From the NCBI RefSeq assembly GCF_026967925.1, contig NZ_JAPVBI010000001.1, positions 806,001 through 870,000 of the forward strand: DNA of 64,000 nt, in the 5' to 3' direction. The notes below the pieces were generated by a model. That model saw only the letters and a program-made list of their open reading frames with translations, did not search any database and had not been told where the DNA came from. The stretch comes from Modestobacter sp. VKM Ac-2985 (GTDB taxonomy: Bacteria > Actinomycetota > Actinomycetes > Mycobacteriales > Geodermatophilaceae). A program made the translations under genes and the position numbers. Positions 35,124 through 45,042 of the stretch are shown here, in pieces. How positions within the stretch are numbered: position 1 is the first letter of the stretch; each line of letters opens with the position of its first letter.

Positions 35124-35758
35124 CCCGCGTGCTCGTGGTCGACGACCACCCGGTGGTGCGTGGGGGAGTGGTGGGCTGGCTGGCGGCGCAGCCGGACATC
35201 GACGTCGTCGGCGAGGCCGGCGACGGGCTGGAGGCCCTGGCGGCGGTTGCCGAGCACCAGCCGGACGTCGTCCTGATGGACCTGCGGATGCCGCGGATGG
35301 ACGGCGTGACGGCCACCGGCCGGATCCTCGCCGCGCACCCGGGCGTGCGGGTGCTGGTGCTGACCACCTACGACACCGACGCCGACATCGTGCGGGCGGT
35401 CGAGGCCGGGGCGACCGGCTACCTGCTCAAGGACACCCCGCTGCCGCAGCTGGCCGACGCGGTCCGGGCGGCCGCACGGGGAGAGACGGTGCTGGCGCCG
35501 CCGGTCGCGGCCCGGTTGGTGTCCCGGCTGCGGGCGCCGGCGGTCGAGGCGCCGACGGCCCGGGAGCTGGAGGTGCTGTCCGGGGTGGCGCGTGGGCTGA
35601 CCAACGCCGAGATCGGCCGGGAGCTGTTCATCGGCGAGGCGACGGTGAAGACCCACCTGCTGCGGGTCTTCGCCAAGCTCGGGGTCGACGACCGCACCCG
35701 GGCGGTCCTGGTGGCCGTCGAGCGCGGCCTGCTGCCGGGGCCCGGATCGGCTGGCTGA
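35120..35758 (+). CDS. LuxR/NarL-family response regulator
   Basis: A 212-residue regulator. The receiver domain holds VVDDHP and the phosphorylation site Asp54 in VVLMDLRMPRMDG, with the conserved Thr in VLTTYD and Lys in YLLKDTP. The C-terminal LuxR helix-turn-helix is TARELEVLSGVARGLTNAEIGRELFIGEATVKTHLLRVFAKLGV. It is the last gene of the ABC-TCS operon and overlaps the kinase gene by 4 bases. Its targets probably include its own operon. Confidence 0.94.
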   Translation: MTRVLVVDDHPVVRGGVVGWLAAQPDIDVVGEAGDGLEALAAVAEHQPDVVLMDLRMPRMDGVTATGRILAAHPGVRVLVLTTYDTDADIVRAVEAGATGYLLKDTPLPQLADAVRAAARGETVLAPPVAARLVSRLRAPAVEAPTARELEVLSGVARGLTNAEIGRELFIGEATVKTHLLRVFAKLGVDDRTRAVLVAVERGLLPGPGSAG

Positions 35759-35858
35759 CCGAGGCTCTCGATCGCTCTGTCAAGGGGCGAGCGCAATCTG
35801 TTGACAAGCTTCTGACCTGCGGATTCGCGTTGTGGTGACACCCCTCTGGCGGTACTGT

Positions 35859-35874
35859 TCGTACACGCGTTCGA
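35859..35874. promoter_or_regulatory. LexA (SOS) box upstream of the DUF222-HNH gene
   Basis: TCGTACACGCGTTCGA differs at one position from the actinobacterial LexA consensus TCGAAC-N4-GTTCGA. It follows directly after TACTGT (35853-35858), a plausible -10 element, so LexA binding would block transcription. DUF222/13E12-type genes are known to be SOS-controlled in mycobacteria. Confidence 0.6.
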
Positions 35875-35892
35875 ATCAGTCGGGAGGTGTCT

Positions 35893-37090
35893 GTGAGCGA
35901 GTTGCAGTCGGCTCTGGACGCCCTGGCGGCTGAGGATCTGCACGGGGCGAGCGACGGGGCTGTGTTGGACCGGACGGCGATGCTGGTGCAGGTCGGCAAT
36001 CGGGTCGCGGCGGAGTTGACCCGCACGGTGCGGCACGCGGAGACCACGCAGGCGGCGGAGTACGACGGGTTGAAGTCGATGCGGTCGTGGCTGATCGGGC
36101 ACGCGCGGTTGTCGCAGACGGAGGCGTCGCGGATCGTGCGGTCGGGGCGGGTGCTGGAGCACTTCCCGGCCTTGGCGGCCGGGTTCGCCGACGGTCAGAT
36201 CTCCGCAGCGCAGGTGAACGTGGTGGCGGAGAAGGTCGGGGTGGGTGAGGTGGCCCGGGCCGAGGAGCAGGACGTCGACCTGGGGGCCTTTGACCAGGTG
36301 TGGACCCGGGTGGCGGCCGAGTCGCCGCACCAGTCGCTGGTCGCGGCGGTACAGGCCTTCGAGGACGCGTTGGATCCCGACGGCCCGGAGCCGGACCCGA
36401 CCGAGGGTCGTCGGTTGACGATCGCCAAGCACGCCGATGGCACCGTCACCGGTCGCTTCGACCTGGACGCGGTGGGTGGAGAGAAGGTGCAGGCGGCGAT
36501 CGAGTCGATCGTGCAGGCCGACCGCCCGAAGGGTGATGAGCGGACCCGCGCCCAGCAGAACGCCGACGCCCTCGTGCAGCTCTGCGACAACCAGTTGGCG
36601 TCGGGGAACCTGCCGATCCTGCGGACGGTGAAGCCGCACGTGGTGGTGGGCATCGACATGGACGGTCTGGTCGACCCGGCGACCGGTGCTGGTGCGGGGG
36701 AGATGGGCTTCGGGGCGACGATCTCCGCGGCGCGGGCCCGCTACCTGGCGTGTGACGGCAGCATCTCCCGGATCGTGATGGGCCCCGACGGCGTCCCGCT
36801 CGATCTCGGCAGGGACCACCGGGTGGTCACCCCGGGCCTGCGCAAGGCAGTCGAGCGCCGCGACAAGTCGTGTGTTCGCCGGCTGCGGCGCCCCGAGCTG
36901 GTGGTGCGACGTCCACCACCAGATCCACTGGCTGCACGGCGGCGAGACCTCACTGCAGAACTCAGCGTTGTTGTGCGAACGGCACCACACCAAGGTCCAC
37001 CACGGCTTCCGGGTCGAACGAGATCCCGGCGGGCGATGGCGCACCTACCGCCCCGACCACACCCAGATCCTCATCGGACCACCGCTGTAG
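35893..37090 (+). pseudogene. DUF222-HNH endonuclease (13E12-like), frameshifted
   Basis: The N-terminal ~325 codons encode an intact DUF222 domain (DGLKSMRSWLIGHARLSQTEASRIVRSGR, AFDQVWTR). At 36871-36880 the frame is lost inside TGTGTTCGCC: the expected KSCVFAGCG becomes KSCVRRLRR. The HNH domain (CDVHHQIHWLHGGET...LCERHHTKVHH) continues in another frame to 37090. A two-base loss in a short TG repeat would explain it. The unshifted frame runs on without stop into ychF. GTG 35893 has GGGAGG 5 bases upstream. A real mutation, slippage or a sequencing error are all possible. Confidence 0.85.
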
Positions 37091-37167
37091 CGGCCTGCGC
37101 TCAGACGACCCTGCGTTCGGCGGTCAGCTCGCTGGAAGTGCGCCGACGGCCCGTAAGCTGGTCTCCC

Positions 37168-38241
<1,074 letters not shown>

Positions 38242-38315
38242 TCTCGCGTGGGCCCGCAGGTCCGCGAGACGTGAGATCGGGTGACTGGCCGGCCTCCACG
38301 CGCGATGCTCTGCCG

Positions 38316-38723
38316 GTGGACGTGGGTGAGCCGGTGTGGGAGGACCTCCCGAGTCCGCGCGACCCGTCGGCAGCGGAGCGTCGGCTGCTGGAGACGCTGG
38401 TCGGCGCCGTCGGTGATCCGGTGCTGCAGCGCCAGGTGGACACTGCCGCCGTCACGGCGAGTTGCCGCTGCGGGTGCTCGTCGGTCCGGATGACCAGCGA
38501 AGGGCCGCCCGTGGCGGAGGCCCGCATGCTCCAGCTCTCAGAGGTCGACCGGTCCGACCATGTCCACGTCGACGCCTGGACCAGGACCCCGGCGCACCCG
38601 GACGTGCACGTCGTCCTGCACGTCGTGGCCGGCCTGATCGCCGAGCTGGAGTTGTTCGCCGGGGAGGGGGTCGCCGTGTCGGTCGCCGAGCTCGCCGACC
38701 CGACCGGCATCACCGTGGCCTGA
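38316..38723 (+). CDS. Hypothetical protein with CRCGCSSV motif
   Basis: A 135-residue protein I do not recognise. It begins DVGEPVWEDLPSPRDPSAAERRLLETLV, has a cysteine cluster SCRCGCSSVRM near residue 52 and ends with a beta-rich HVVLHVVAGLIAELELFAGEGVAVSV segment. No signal peptide or membrane helix. GTG 38316 is preferred; a GTG at 38271 would add 15 residues. The compact, conserved-looking pattern suggests a real small soluble protein, possibly metal-binding through the three cysteines. Confidence 0.6.
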   Translation: MDVGEPVWEDLPSPRDPSAAERRLLETLVGAVGDPVLQRQVDTAAVTASCRCGCSSVRMTSEGPPVAEARMLQLSEVDRSDHVHVDAWTRTPAHPDVHVVLHVVAGLIAELELFAGEGVAVSVAELADPTGITVA

Positions 38724-38796
38724 GCGACCCTGTGCCGGACGGGGCCGGCCTGAGGTCGGCCCCCGGACGCCTCCGACGGGGTCGCTGCTGCGCGAG

Positions 38797-38900
38797 GGTG
38801 CGGTCAGCCCAGGGTCGCGGTCATGACGACGTTCTCCGGCGTGACGGTCGTGCACTCGAGGCTGAGCAGCCCGGCCGACACGGTCTCGCCCTCGCTGCAG
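38797..38900 (-). pseudogene. Truncated copy of the 3' end of the lipoprotein gene
   Basis: This 104-base stretch matches 40243-40346 at 102 positions. Read on the minus strand it encodes the tail SEGETVSAGLLSLECTTVTPENVVMTATLG, the C terminus of the lipoprotein gene at 40250-40723. The match stops at CTGCAG (38895-38900), where an unrelated sequence begins. There is no start codon or upstream part, so it is a dead fragment. Confidence 0.8.
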
Positions 38901-38901
38901 G

Positions 38902-39120
38902 CGTCCCGAGCAGCTCGAGCTGCTGCCGCCCGGCGCGGGTGTCGCCGCCCGGGTGGTGGATGCCCAGTTCTGCGGCCACGACGCGCTCGTCCGACTCGAG
39001 CTGCCCGGTGGGGAGGTCGTGCTGTCCCGGGTGCGAGGCCCGGTGCCGGACGTCGGGTCGGACGTCGCGCTGCGCTGCACGGAACGAGTGCTGGCGTTCG
39101 CGCCGGACGAGGAGAGCTGA
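38902..39120 (+). pseudogene. TOBE-domain remnant of an ABC transporter ATPase
   Basis: An open stretch of 72 codons without start reads PEQLELLPPGAGVAARVVDAQ, then HDALVRLELPGGEVVLSRV and CTERVLAFAPDEES before the stop. This is the C-terminal TOBE_2 domain of PotA/FbpC-like ATPases. The ATPase domain is absent, and the fragment begins exactly where the duplicated lipoprotein tail ends. It is the relic of a lost transporter gene. Confidence 0.65.
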
Positions 39121-39233
39121 GCCGGGCCGCCGCACCGCAGGCAGGCAGCAGCAGGAGAGGCCCGGGACGCGGGCGCGACGAGCCGGTGCAGCTGTCACCC
39201 TGGTGCGAGAGGACCTGATGACGGGGGAACACG

Positions 39234-40193
39234 GTGCGCGCTGTCCAGTTCAGCCAGTTCGGGGACCCATCGGTCCTGCACGTCGCCGACCGGCCCGACC
39301 CCGGCCCACCGCAGGGTGACGAGGTGCTGGTGCAGGTCGCCGCCTCGAGCATCAACGGCACCGACCTCGGGCTCCGCCGCGGGGACGCCAAGATCGCCAC
39401 GTGGGGACAGATGCCCTTCACCCCCGGGTTCGACGTCGCCGGGACCGTCGTCGGCTGCGGACCCCGGGTGACCGCCTTCAGCCCGGGGGACCGGGTCATG
39501 GCACTGCTCGGCCACAAGGGTGGTGGCCAGGCAGACCGGGTGCTGCTGCGGCAGCGGAGGGCTGCGCTCATCCCGCGCGGCTGCTCGTGGATCGACGCGG
39601 CAGCCATCCCCCTGGCCGGCCTGACCGCGTTGCAGGCACTCCACCGGCACGGGCGCCTGGGCTCCTACGGTGCCGGCGCCCGCGTCCTGGTCATCGGTGC
39701 CTCGGGCGGCATCGGCTCCTTCGCGGTGCAACTGGCGAAACTGGCCGGCGCGCACGTGACCGGGGTGTCCAGCGGTTCGAAGGTGACGTTCGTGGCCGGC
39801 CTCGGCGCCGATGAGGTCATCGATCGGCACCGCGATGACGTGGCCGGGACCGCCGGACACTTCCACGTGATCCTCGACAGCCCCGCCCGTTTCGGTCTCC
39901 GCGATCTCCAGCACCTGCTCACGCCCGACGGCGTCTTCGTGACGACCAGGCCGCTGGGCACCGATGCCCTCCGTGCGGTGCCCGCTCGGCTGCGGCGGCG
40001 CACGCGGAGATGGGCGCCCGTGATCACCGGTGCCCGGCCGTCGGACCTGGCGCACCTGGGCGACCTCGTCGTCCGAGAGGAGCTCCGCCCGAACGTGGAC
40101 CGCAGCTACCCGATGGCCGACGTCGCCGACGCCCACCGCCACGCCGAGGGGCCGGCCACCGGGAAGGTCGTCCTCGACATCAGCGCGACCTGA
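39234..40193 (+). CDS. Zinc-free MDR oxidoreductase (quinone oxidoreductase-like)
   Basis: A 319-residue medium-chain reductase. The N-terminal GroES-like part (MRAVQFSQFGDPSVLHV, VLVQVAASSINGTDLGLRRGD, PGFDVAGTVVGCG) lacks the zinc-binding cysteines. The Rossmann domain has VLVIGASGGIGSFAVQLAKLAGAHVTGV. It presumably reduces a quinone or enal with NADPH. It sits between the two copies of the 104-bp repeat, next to gene remnants, so the locus has been rearranged. Confidence 0.88.
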   Translation: MRAVQFSQFGDPSVLHVADRPDPGPPQGDEVLVQVAASSINGTDLGLRRGDAKIATWGQMPFTPGFDVAGTVVGCGPRVTAFSPGDRVMALLGHKGGGQADRVLLRQRRAALIPRGCSWIDAAAIPLAGLTALQALHRHGRLGSYGAGARVLVIGASGGIGSFAVQLAKLAGAHVTGVSSGSKVTFVAGLGADEVIDRHRDDVAGTAGHFHVILDSPARFGLRDLQHLLTPDGVFVTTRPLGTDALRAVPARLRRRTRRWAPVITGARPSDLAHLGDLVVREELRPNVDRSYPMADVADAHRHAEGPATGKVVLDISAT

Positions 40194-40242
40194 CCGCAGC
40201 CCAGTCGCTCGAAACTGTCGGTCGGCGGGGTCGCCGCTGTGG

Positions 40243-40346
40243 GGTGCGGTCAGCCCAGGGTCGCGGTCATGACGACGTTCTCGGGCGTGACGGTCGTGCA
40301 CTCGAGGCTGAGCGGCCCGGCCGACACGGTCTCGCCCTCGCTGCAG
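40243..40346. repeat. 104-bp direct repeat (second copy at 38797-38900)
   Basis: Intact copy of the duplicated segment, comprising the last ~32 codons of the lipoprotein gene. Two mismatches in 104 bases separate it from the copy 1.4 kb upstream, in the same orientation. Confidence 0.85.
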
Positions 40347-40723
40347 GAGACCTCCTGGCCGGCGATGCCGACGGTGGCCTCACCGTTCTCCACCTGACCG
40401 AGGGTGACCGTCTGGCCGAGGACCTCGACCTCGGTGCCGTCACCGGAGAGCGTGACCACGCAGGAGCTGCCGGAGCACTCCACCCCGGACTCCATGGCCA
40501 TGGCGTCGGTCTCGGTCGCCATCGCATCGGTCTCGGTGGCGGAGTCCTCCGTCATCGTCGGCTCGCTGGTCTCCTCCTCGGCGGGGGTCTCGATCGCGGT
40601 GTCCAGTGCGCTGGTGGCATCGTCCACTGGCTCGTCGGAGCAGGCGGAGAGCGGGACGAGCAGCAGGCCGGCGGCGGCGAGGCCGGACGCCAGGCGGCGG
40701 GTGCGTGTCGGAGAAGTGGCCAT
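40250..40723 (-). CDS. Secreted lipoprotein, Ser/Thr/Glu-rich
   Basis: A 157-residue lipoprotein: signal peptide with lipobox LSAC (Cys28), then a low-complexity stretch of Glu, Thr and Met (TSEPTMTEDSATETDAMATETDAM) and a small C-terminal domain with two disulfide candidates (VECSGSSCVV, VSCSEGET...LECTTV). It should be anchored on the outer face of the membrane. No known function. Its tail was duplicated upstream. Confidence 0.82.
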   Translation of the reverse strand: MATSPTRTRRLASGLAAAGLLLVPLSACSDEPVDDATSALDTAIETPAEEETSEPTMTEDSATETDAMATETDAMAMESGVECSGSSCVVTLSGDGTEVEVLGQTVTLGQVENGEATVGIAGQEVSCSEGETVSAGPLSLECTTVTPENVVMTATLG

Positions 40724-40872
40724 GCCAGGAGCGTAATGTGATCCACGTCACTCTGCGCTCGGTGTCGGGAAAGTGTCACGTGCGCGTGACCTGCCGGCCA
40801 CCTGCGGCCCGGCCCGAGGGCATCCGGCAGCGCGGCTCACTGATGCGCGGCCCCCTGGAGCATCATCCCGGC

Positions 40873-41718
40873 ATGCCGGTCGCTCTGCACCTCACCGACG
40901 TCCTGGCCGCGGTCGAGGACGTCGACGTCGTCGTCGAGGACGACATCGCGGTCGGCGAGGCCCTCCAGGCGGTGGCGGTCTTCCTCGCCTCCATCCTGCT
41001 CGCGGTGCTGCTGCGGCGCCTGCTGGTCCGGGCTCTCGACCGGGACGCCGACCGGCACGTCGGGCTGGTCGCCGGCCGGTTCCTCGGGTTGCTCGCAGTC
41101 GGTCTCGGCGTCGTCTACGCCCTGGACCTGCTCGGTGTGCAGATCGGCCCGCTGCTCGGTGCGCTCGGCGTGGGCGGCATCGCCATCGCGTTCGCGGCCC
41201 AGGACATGCTGCAGAACCTGATCGCCGGGGTGATGTTGCAGATCCGGCGTCCGCTGCGGCTGGGTGACCAGGTGGCCAGCGGCGACTTCGAGGGCGTCGT
41301 CATCGACGTCAACCTCCGGACGACGGTGCTGCAGACCTACGACGGCCTGATCGTCTTCCTGCCCAACGCCGAGGTGCTGAAGAACCCGATCATCAACTAC
41401 ACCCGCACCCCGTTGAGCCGGACGTCGCTCACGGTCGGGCTGGCCTACGACACCGATCTGACCCGGGCCCGGGAGGTGCTGCTGCAGGCGTGCGCGGTCG
41501 CCGACGGCGTCGCGGACACCCCCGCCCCGGAGGTCTGGGTGGAGACGTTCGGCGACTCCTCGATCAACCTGGCGGTGCGGTACTGGCACCCCGCGGACAT
41601 CGCCAGCCGCTGGCGGGTGCGCAGCGGCGTCGCCATCTCCGTGAAGTCCGCGCTGGACCAGGCAGGTATGACCATCCCGTTCCCCCAGCGGGTCCTCTGG
41701 TCGGGAGAGCAGGACTGA
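40873..41718 (+). CDS. MscS-family mechanosensitive channel
   Basis: A 281-residue small-conductance channel protein. Two to three membrane helices include the pore-lining TM3 region LGALGVGGIAIAFAAQDMLQNLIAGVMLQIRRPLRLGDQV, the most conserved part of MscS, followed by the beta domain (GDFEGVVIDVNLRTTVLQTYDGLIVFLPNAEVL) and an alpha/beta C-terminal domain. It opens on osmotic downshock. ATG 40873 is chosen by homology; ATG 40843 would add ten residues. Confidence 0.92.
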   Translation: MPVALHLTDVLAAVEDVDVVVEDDIAVGEALQAVAVFLASILLAVLLRRLLVRALDRDADRHVGLVAGRFLGLLAVGLGVVYALDLLGVQIGPLLGALGVGGIAIAFAAQDMLQNLIAGVMLQIRRPLRLGDQVASGDFEGVVIDVNLRTTVLQTYDGLIVFLPNAEVLKNPIINYTRTPLSRTSLTVGLAYDTDLTRAREVLLQACAVADGVADTPAPEVWVETFGDSSINLAVRYWHPADIASRWRVRSGVAISVKSALDQAGMTIPFPQRVLWSGEQD

Positions 41719-41731
41719 CCGCCGTCCTGCG

Positions 41732-42532
41732 TCAGGGCCGGATGACGACGTCCGTGCCCCGGGCGCGCAGCACCAGACCGTCGTCGACGCCCTCGATCGC
41801 GGTCAGCTCCTGGCCGAAGGGCAACGGGTCCAGCGGCACCCGCAGCGAGAAGCGCTGCCCGAGGAGCAGCCGGCTGGCCTCCTCGAGGTCCGTCTCGGTG
41901 TCCAGCGCGGTGGGGGCGATGGACAGCGCCCCGTCCTCGGGGGACAGCTGCGCCAGGGCAGAGGCAGAGACGGACTGGCCGAGGAGGTCGACCGTCCCGG
42001 TCAGCCGGACCTCCTCGCCGGGCGCCGCGCCGACCGTGAGCGGGCGCCCGGTGACCTCCAGGTAGCGGTTGAGGTCGTCGTAGCCCAGGAACGCCTCCCC
42101 GACCGACCGTTCGATCCACACCGCCGCCGGGTCCTGGACGAGGAGGTCGTGGAAGGAGACGTGCACGCCGCTGAGCCGGGCCTCCACCCGGTCGACCGAC
42201 ATCGGCCCCGACGTCACCTCGCGGACGGCGACCGCCACGTCGTCGTAGCGCCCCTGCACCGCCTGCAGGAGGAAGAACACGCCGTTCACCTGCACCGACG
42301 GGCGCGTGGAGACGCCGGTCGCCTGCTGGATGTCGCGCGCCAGCAGGGACTCGGCCCCCCACCGGGCCAGCCGGTCGGACCCCCACAGCAACAGAAGCGT
42401 GCCCAGCACCACGGAGATCCCCAGGACCACGGTCCGCCGCGCCGGTCGCGGCCGGGCAGCCCGGCGGGCAGTCGCCCCGTCGGCGTCCGATCCCGCCCAC
42501 CCGTCGTGGGCGGGTTCGCCACCACCGGTCAC
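41732..42532 (-). CDS. DUF2993 (LmeA-like) membrane-anchored protein
   Basis: A 266-residue protein with a membrane segment (TVVLGISVVLGTLLLLWG, about 32-49) and an extracytoplasmic DUF2993 domain (ATGVSTRPSVQVNGVFFLLQAVQGRYDDVAVAVREV). LmeA of mycobacteria, same domain, helps mature lipomannan; this protein may act on envelope lipids. Its GTG overlaps the stop of the MMPL transporter (GTGA, 42529-42532), so the two form one unit. Confidence 0.82.
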   Translation of the reverse strand: MTGGGEPAHDGWAGSDADGATARRAARPRPARRTVVLGISVVLGTLLLLWGSDRLARWGAESLLARDIQQATGVSTRPSVQVNGVFFLLQAVQGRYDDVAVAVREVTSGPMSVDRVEARLSGVHVSFHDLLVQDPAAVWIERSVGEAFLGYDDLNRYLEVTGRPLTVGAAPGEEVRLTGTVDLLGQSVSASALAQLSPEDGALSIAPTALDTETDLEEASRLLLGQRFSLRVPLDPLPFGQELTAIEGVDDGLVLRARGTDVVIRP

Positions 42533-44949
42533 CGCCCGCCCACCTCCGACCCGGCCGGCTGGCCCTCCCGGGAACTGCTCTCCCGCGCCTCCTCGTCCCG
42601 TGCCGCGTCCTCCCGGATCTCGTTCTCCAACGACTCGTCGCGCACCACCTCCGGGCCTCCGCTCCGTGCTCCCGCGGCGCCCGTCCGGCGCAGCTCGTCG
42701 ACCGGGACGGACTCGGTGCGCACCCGCCGGCTGGGCCAGCTGGCTGCCCGCCCCAGCAGGGTCAGCACGGCCGGGGTGAGCACCGGACGGATCAGGAACG
42801 TGTCGATGAGCAGGCCGGCGGCCATGGTGAACGCCACCTGCCGGAACGTCTGCAGCGGGATGATCGCCACCATCCCGAAGGTGGCGGCGAGGATCAGCCC
42901 GGCGGCGCTGATCGCCCGGGACGTGCTCGGCATCGCCAGCATGATCGCCTTGCTCAGCGGATGTCGGGCGGCCGCCTCCCAGATGGAGCCGACGGCGAAC
43001 ACGTTGTAGTCCGACCCCAGCGCCAGCAGCAGCACGGCGGTCGCGAACGGGACGTAGAAGGCCAGCCCGGGGTCGCCGAGCACCACCTGGAAGAGCAGGA
43101 CGCTCAGCCCGAGCGCCGCCGCGACGCCCAGCGCGCTGCACGCCATCAGCACCAGCGGCGCGCAGAGCGCGCGCAGGTACACGATCAGGATCAGCAGCTC
43201 CACCAGCAGCACCGCGGTCAGCGTGATCCGGAGGTTCTCCCGGGTGATCGCGGCGAGCTCACCGGCGATCGCGGTCTGCCCGGTCACCGCCACCTCGGCG
43301 TCCTGCAGTCCGGCCTCCGCGGCCAAGGTGTCCAGCTGGGCGGTGAGCCCGCGCAGGTCGCTGATCGCCGGTGCGGCCAGTGGGTCGCTGTCCAGGATCA
43401 CGACGAAGCGCGCGGCGTCGCCCTCGGGTGAGAAGACGACGCCGTAGCCCTCGGGGAGCGGGTTCTGGGCCGGGCCGAGCACCTCGGCCACCCCGGGCTG
43501 GGCCTCGATGGCCGCCTGCAGCCGTTCCAGCGCCGGCCGCTGCGCGATGACCGCGTCGCCCTCGACGATCACCTCGGTGGGGGCGATGACGCCCCGGATC
43601 CCGGAGTCCTCGAGCACCGCCGCGCCCCGGCTCACCGGGTCGTCGGACGGCAGGCCGGAGGTGAAGGACAGGTCCAGGCGCATCTGCAGCAGCGGCGCCG
43701 CGGCGAGCACGAGCACGCCGGTGGCCAGCAGCGTCGCCACCGTCGCGCCGCGCCGGTCGACGACGATCCGGAGCAGCCAGCGGTTCCCCCGGCGACTCGG
43801 GGGGCGGCGTGAGGGGTGCAGGGTCCCCAGCCCGAAGAGCCGCTCGCCCAGGATCGCCATCAGCGCCGGCACCAGGGTCAGCGACACCAGCACCCCGATG
43901 ACGACGGTCAGCGACAGCGCCGGCCCGAACGCCTGGAACAGCTGGAAGTCCGCGGCCAGCAGGGCCGCGGTGCCGGCCGCGACCGTGATCCCGGCGACGG
44001 CGATGATCGGCGCGTTGGTGCGCACCGCCCGCCGGGTCGCCTCCAGGCGCGGCAGCCCCCGGTCCAGCTGCTGGCGCAGACCGGCGAAGAACAACACGCA
44101 GTAGTCGGTGACCACCCCGATCAGCAGCGCGGCGATCAGCGGCTGCAACTGGTCGGGGAGCGCGAAGCCCAGGGCGGCGGCGAGCACCCCGAGGCTGCGG
44201 ATCGCGACCAGGTACCCCAGCCCGGCGGCCAGCAGCACGACGAAGGGCGCCACGACCGAGCGGAACGTCAGCCCGACGACGGTGGCGATCAGCACCAGCG
44301 TCGCGACCTCGAACAGGTGCAACCGGGCCTCGAGGTAGTCGGCCTGGGCGACCTGGGCCGGGACCACCCCGGTCACGTAGGTCTGCACCGAGCTCTGGTT
44401 GTGGAAGTGCGAGGCGTACTCGCGGGCCAGGTCCCTGGTCCGCTCCAGCGACGTGTAGCCGGAGACGTACAGGTAGGTGACCGCGGTCTCCGGCGTCGAC
44501 GTGGGCAGCGGGACGGCGGCGACGATCTGCCCGCGCCCGGGTGGCACGTTGCCGTCCAGGTAGGCCTGGGTGTGGGTGGCTGCCCAGAGCGCCACGTCGG
44601 CCTGGGTGAGGATGCTGAGGCCGTCGGGGTCGTGCACCACCACGGAGACCTGGGAGAGCACCGGCACGTCGAAGAGCTCCAGGGACCGGTCCTGGACGGC
44701 GGCCGCCGGGCTGTCCTCCGGCAGCAGGTTGCCGATGTCGGCCCCGCCGCCCCCACCGGCCGTGGGGAGGAACATCGACACCACCACGGTCAGCAGGAGC
44801 CAGCCCGCAACGACGAACCAGCGGGCCTTGACGACGGCGTCCCGGTAGCCACGGGCGGCCCGTCGGGTCGCGTACCGGGCCGGTCGGGTCGCCCACCGGG
44901 CCGCACGGGCCAGCCCGGCGAGGCGACGCGTGACGGCCGTGGCTGGCAC
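42529..44949 (-). CDS. MMPL-family RND transporter
   Basis: An 806-residue transporter. The N-terminal helix VVAGWLLLTVVVSMFL precedes a large periplasmic-side loop, then an MMPL block of five helices with the conserved LLIGVVTDYCVLFFAGLRQQLDRG, a second soluble loop, and a second block with LLLALGSDYNVFAVGSIWEAA. Duplicate architecture and intact D-Y pairs mark it as a proton-driven lipid or drug exporter. GTG 44949 has GGAGG 5 bases upstream. The DUF2993 partner suggests an envelope-lipid role (inference). Confidence 0.92.
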   Translation of the reverse strand: MPATAVTRRLAGLARAARWATRPARYATRRAARGYRDAVVKARWFVVAGWLLLTVVVSMFLPTAGGGGGADIGNLLPEDSPAAAVQDRSLELFDVPVLSQVSVVVHDPDGLSILTQADVALWAATHTQAYLDGNVPPGRGQIVAAVPLPTSTPETAVTYLYVSGYTSLERTRDLAREYASHFHNQSSVQTYVTGVVPAQVAQADYLEARLHLFEVATLVLIATVVGLTFRSVVAPFVVLLAAGLGYLVAIRSLGVLAAALGFALPDQLQPLIAALLIGVVTDYCVLFFAGLRQQLDRGLPRLEATRRAVRTNAPIIAVAGITVAAGTAALLAADFQLFQAFGPALSLTVVIGVLVSLTLVPALMAILGERLFGLGTLHPSRRPPSRRGNRWLLRIVVDRRGATVATLLATGVLVLAAAPLLQMRLDLSFTSGLPSDDPVSRGAAVLEDSGIRGVIAPTEVIVEGDAVIAQRPALERLQAAIEAQPGVAEVLGPAQNPLPEGYGVVFSPEGDAARFVVILDSDPLAAPAISDLRGLTAQLDTLAAEAGLQDAEVAVTGQTAIAGELAAITRENLRITLTAVLLVELLILIVYLRALCAPLVLMACSALGVAAALGLSVLLFQVVLGDPGLAFYVPFATAVLLLALGSDYNVFAVGSIWEAAARHPLSKAIMLAMPSTSRAISAAGLILAATFGMVAIIPLQTFRQVAFTMAAGLLIDTFLIRPVLTPAVLTLLGRAASWPSRRVRTESVPVDELRRTGAAGARSGGPEVVRDESLENEIREDAARDEEARESSSREGQPAGSEVGGR

Positions 44950-45042
44950 CGGGGCCTCCAGCCTCGCGGTCCTACCGAGTGAGCTGAGCAGCCGTAGGCT
45001 ACCGGCGGTTGTGCGCCTGCGCTCGACGGTGAGAGGACGACC

